From positions 1 to 64,000 of the forward strand of contig JBBQNK010000007.1 of NCBI GenBank assembly GCA_038329865.1: a DNA stretch of 64,000 bases. Reading direction: 5' to 3'. Both the position numbers and the translations under genes were made by a program. Below, piece by piece: positions 62,526 to 64,000 of the stretch. The notes beneath the pieces are model-generated. The model was given only the letters and a program-made list of their open reading frames with translations. It made no database searches and was not told the DNA's origin. Every line of letters starts with the position of its first letter. Position 1 is the first letter of the stretch. Source of the DNA: JANMES01 sp038329865. GTDB taxonomy: Bacteria > Planctomycetota > Phycisphaerae > Tepidisphaerales > Tepidisphaeraceae.

Positions 62526-64000
62526 ATGCAGACCTTCAACTACATTCTGCTCGCCGCGACGATCGCACTGCTGATTCCCGTCAGCGTATTCTGCATCGAG
62601 TGCGTGCTCTCGCTGATCCCTCGTCGCCGGCGCGAAACGAAGACGCTCGACCCGCGGCCGAGCGTGGTCGTGCTCATGCCGGCCCACAATGAAGAAGCGG
62701 GCATCGCCGAATCGATCAAGACCATCACGGCACAATTCAATGGGCGCGATCGCCTGATCGTGGTGGCCGACAATTGCTCCGATCGCACCGCCGCAGTTGC
62801 CCGTGAACTCGGCGTGGTGGTGATTGAGCGCGTTGATCAACAGCGCCGCGGCAAAGGGTACGCCCTGGATTTCGGCGTACAGTTCATGCAGGTCAAGCCG
62901 CCGGAAGTCGTCATCATCATGGATTCCGACTGCATCGCCGAAGCCGGGATGATCGACGCGCTGGTGGCACAAGTCGTCGCCACGAATCGCCCGGCCCAGG
63001 CGATTTACCTGATGGAACATGCAAAAAATCCCACGCCGCGCGATCTGGTTTCGGCGTTGGCGTTTACGGTGAAGAACCAGGTCCGCCCGACTGGTCTTGC
63101 CCGCCTGCAACTCCCCTGCCTGCTGACCGGCACGGGCATGGCGTTTCCGTGGGAAGTGATTCGCGACGCAAACCTCGCAAGCGGCAACATCGTTGAAGAC
63201 ATGCAGCTCGGCGTTGATCTAACGCTCGCGCGAAAAGCCCCGCGGCTGTGCGAAGCGGCGCGAGTCACCGGCCGGCTGCCGGAAAATGCAACCGCCGTCG
63301 CGGCGCAGCGTCGTCGCTGGGAACACGGGCATCTGCACACGCTGCTTACGCAAGTGCCGCGCCTGTGCGGCCGGGCGCTGGTGAGCGGAAACCTCGGCGC
63401 TGCCGCGATCGCGATGGACCTGGCCGTGCCGCCGCTTTCGCTGTTGATGGCGATTGTCGCCGTCGGCGCATTCGCCGCGAGCGTCATGGCGGTCATCGGC
63501 GCTTCGTGGCTGCCGGCGGCGGCTCTTGGATTGGGATTCGTCGCGATCGCCGGGTGCGTCATCGCCACGTGGGCGAAGTTCGCCCGTAAGACGCTGCCAC
63601 TGCGAACGCTGGTGGCCGCGCCGTTTTATTTGCTGTGGAAGATTCCGATCTCGCTCGCGTACGTCGTCCGCCGCCAGCAGCAGTGGAACCGCACGGATCG
63701 CACGGTCGGCCAGCGCCGGTCGCGCCGGATTCGCGCCGAGCGCCGTCGGCAATCGGTGCCGGACGTCCGTTCGATGATTCAACTCGCCAACGTCGCCGTC
63801 GATGCCGTGACCGAAAGCGAATGCATCGAATTCATCATGTCTGAAATCGAGCAAGGCAACGGCGGCGTGGTGATTACGCCGAACCTCGATCACCTTCGCC
63901 GGTGTGCCCGCGACCCGGAATACGCCACGATGCTGAACGCCGCCGACCTGGTGCTGGCCGACGGTATGCCGCTCGTATGGGCGAGCAAACTGCAAGGCAC
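62526..64000 (+). CDS. GT2 glycosyltransferase fused to a WecG/TagA/CpsF domain (partial)
   Basis: Open to the window edge, at least 491 codons. N-terminal membrane helix (FNYILLAATIALLIPVSVFC), then a GT2 domain: VVVLMPAHNEEAGIAESIKT, VADNCSDRTAAVA, IMDSDCIAE (D-x-D), LTGTGMAFPWEV, IVEDMQLGVDL, and QRRRWEHGH (QxxRW). Two hydrophobic segments occur near 300-350 (VPPLSLLMAIVAVGAFAASV). From about residue 416 a second enzyme begins: MIQLANVAVDAVTESECIEF, VVITPNLDHLRRCARDPEY, and LNAADLVLADGMPLVWASKL, the signature of WecG/TagA/CpsF (GT26) N-acetylmannosaminyl- or glucosyltransferases. Both cores appear intact. The ATG at 62526 follows GGGGAG. Confidence 0.88.
   Translation, partial: MQTFNYILLAATIALLIPVSVFCIECVLSLIPRRRRETKTLDPRPSVVVLMPAHNEEAGIAESIKTITAQFNGRDRLIVVADNCSDRTAAVARELGVVVIERVDQQRRGKGYALDFGVQFMQVKPPEVVIIMDSDCIAEAGMIDALVAQVVATNRPAQAIYLMEHAKNPTPRDLVSALAFTVKNQVRPTGLARLQLPCLLTGTGMAFPWEVIRDANLASGNIVEDMQLGVDLTLARKAPRLCEAARVTGRLPENATAVAAQRRRWEHGHLHTLLTQVPRLCGRALVSGNLGAAAIAMDLAVPPLSLLMAIVAVGAFAASVMAVIGASWLPAAALGLGFVAIAGCVIATWAKFARKTLPLRTLVAAPFYLLWKIPISLAYVVRRQQQWNRTDRTVGQRRSRRIRAERRRQSVPDVRSMIQLANVAVDAVTESECIEFIMSEIEQGNGGVVITPNLDHLRRCARDPEYATMLNAADLVLADGMPLVWASKLQG

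Overview
This is a GC-rich chromosomal segment, probably from a Planctomycetota bacterium and possibly of the class Phycisphaerae. The evidence is a 1966-residue surface-type protein with an N-terminal LEDRQMLSA sequence (the LEPR-XLL-like motif of planctomycete exported proteins) plus dockerin-like repeats, an expanded set of Gfo/Idh/MocA oxidoreductases and sulfatase-like enzymes, large multidomain signalling proteins, and abundant long intergenic inverted repeats. The taxonomic call is inference. I see no insertion sequence, rRNA or CRISPR.

Layout. 0.4-4.5 kb: a nickel-handling pair (HypB, HupE), an ApbE flavin transferase fused to DUF2271, and a PepSY membrane protein. 4.6-10 kb: two tandem gene duplications side by side, two secreted parallel beta-helix proteins (+) and two TPR/EF-hand exported proteins (-). 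10.2-12.1 kb: a SulP anion transporter with a STAS domain (-).

12.2-17.8 kb is the most striking region. Everything here reads on the minus strand and probably forms one transcription unit: 28 recognisable tRNA genes, each with a different anticodon and together covering all 20 amino acids; a DraRnl-type RNA ligase gene between tRNAs 18 and 19 in transcription order; a D-armless tRNA-like element; then a divergent EF-Tu gene that ends in a textbook intrinsic terminator. Three of the tRNAs have leucine anticodons but short variable loops, which is not normal for bacterial tRNA-Leu. The spacers hold long hairpins. I read this as a tRNA array with its own repair ligase and its own elongation factor, a candidate auxiliary or stress decoding module. 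The anticodon set does not cover all codons, so it cannot be a complete stand-alone system.

18.5-32.8 kb is a signalling block: a REC-histidine kinase, a PAS histidine kinase, stand-alone receivers, a REC/HD-GYP/REC/GGEEF cyclic-di-GMP protein, and a three-gene minus-strand operon (ABC-type binding protein, BarA-like hybrid kinase, TonB-dependent receptor). 33.1-40.7 kb is a carbohydrate operon: three Gfo/Idh/MocA dehydrogenases, a TIM-barrel sugar isomerase, a sulfatase-like/sulfotransferase fusion and L-rhamnose mutarotase, divergent from an AraC regulator.

40.7-64 kb is an exopolysaccharide assembly cluster on the plus strand. An AT-rich leader with two palindromes precedes a NusG/RfaH-type antiterminator. 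Then come glycosyltransferases, a Wzx-type flippase, a Wzy-like polymerase, the giant FN3/discoidin protein translationally coupled to a glycosyltransferase, a dehydrogenase, an epimerase, and a GT2-WecG fusion that runs off the end of the window.
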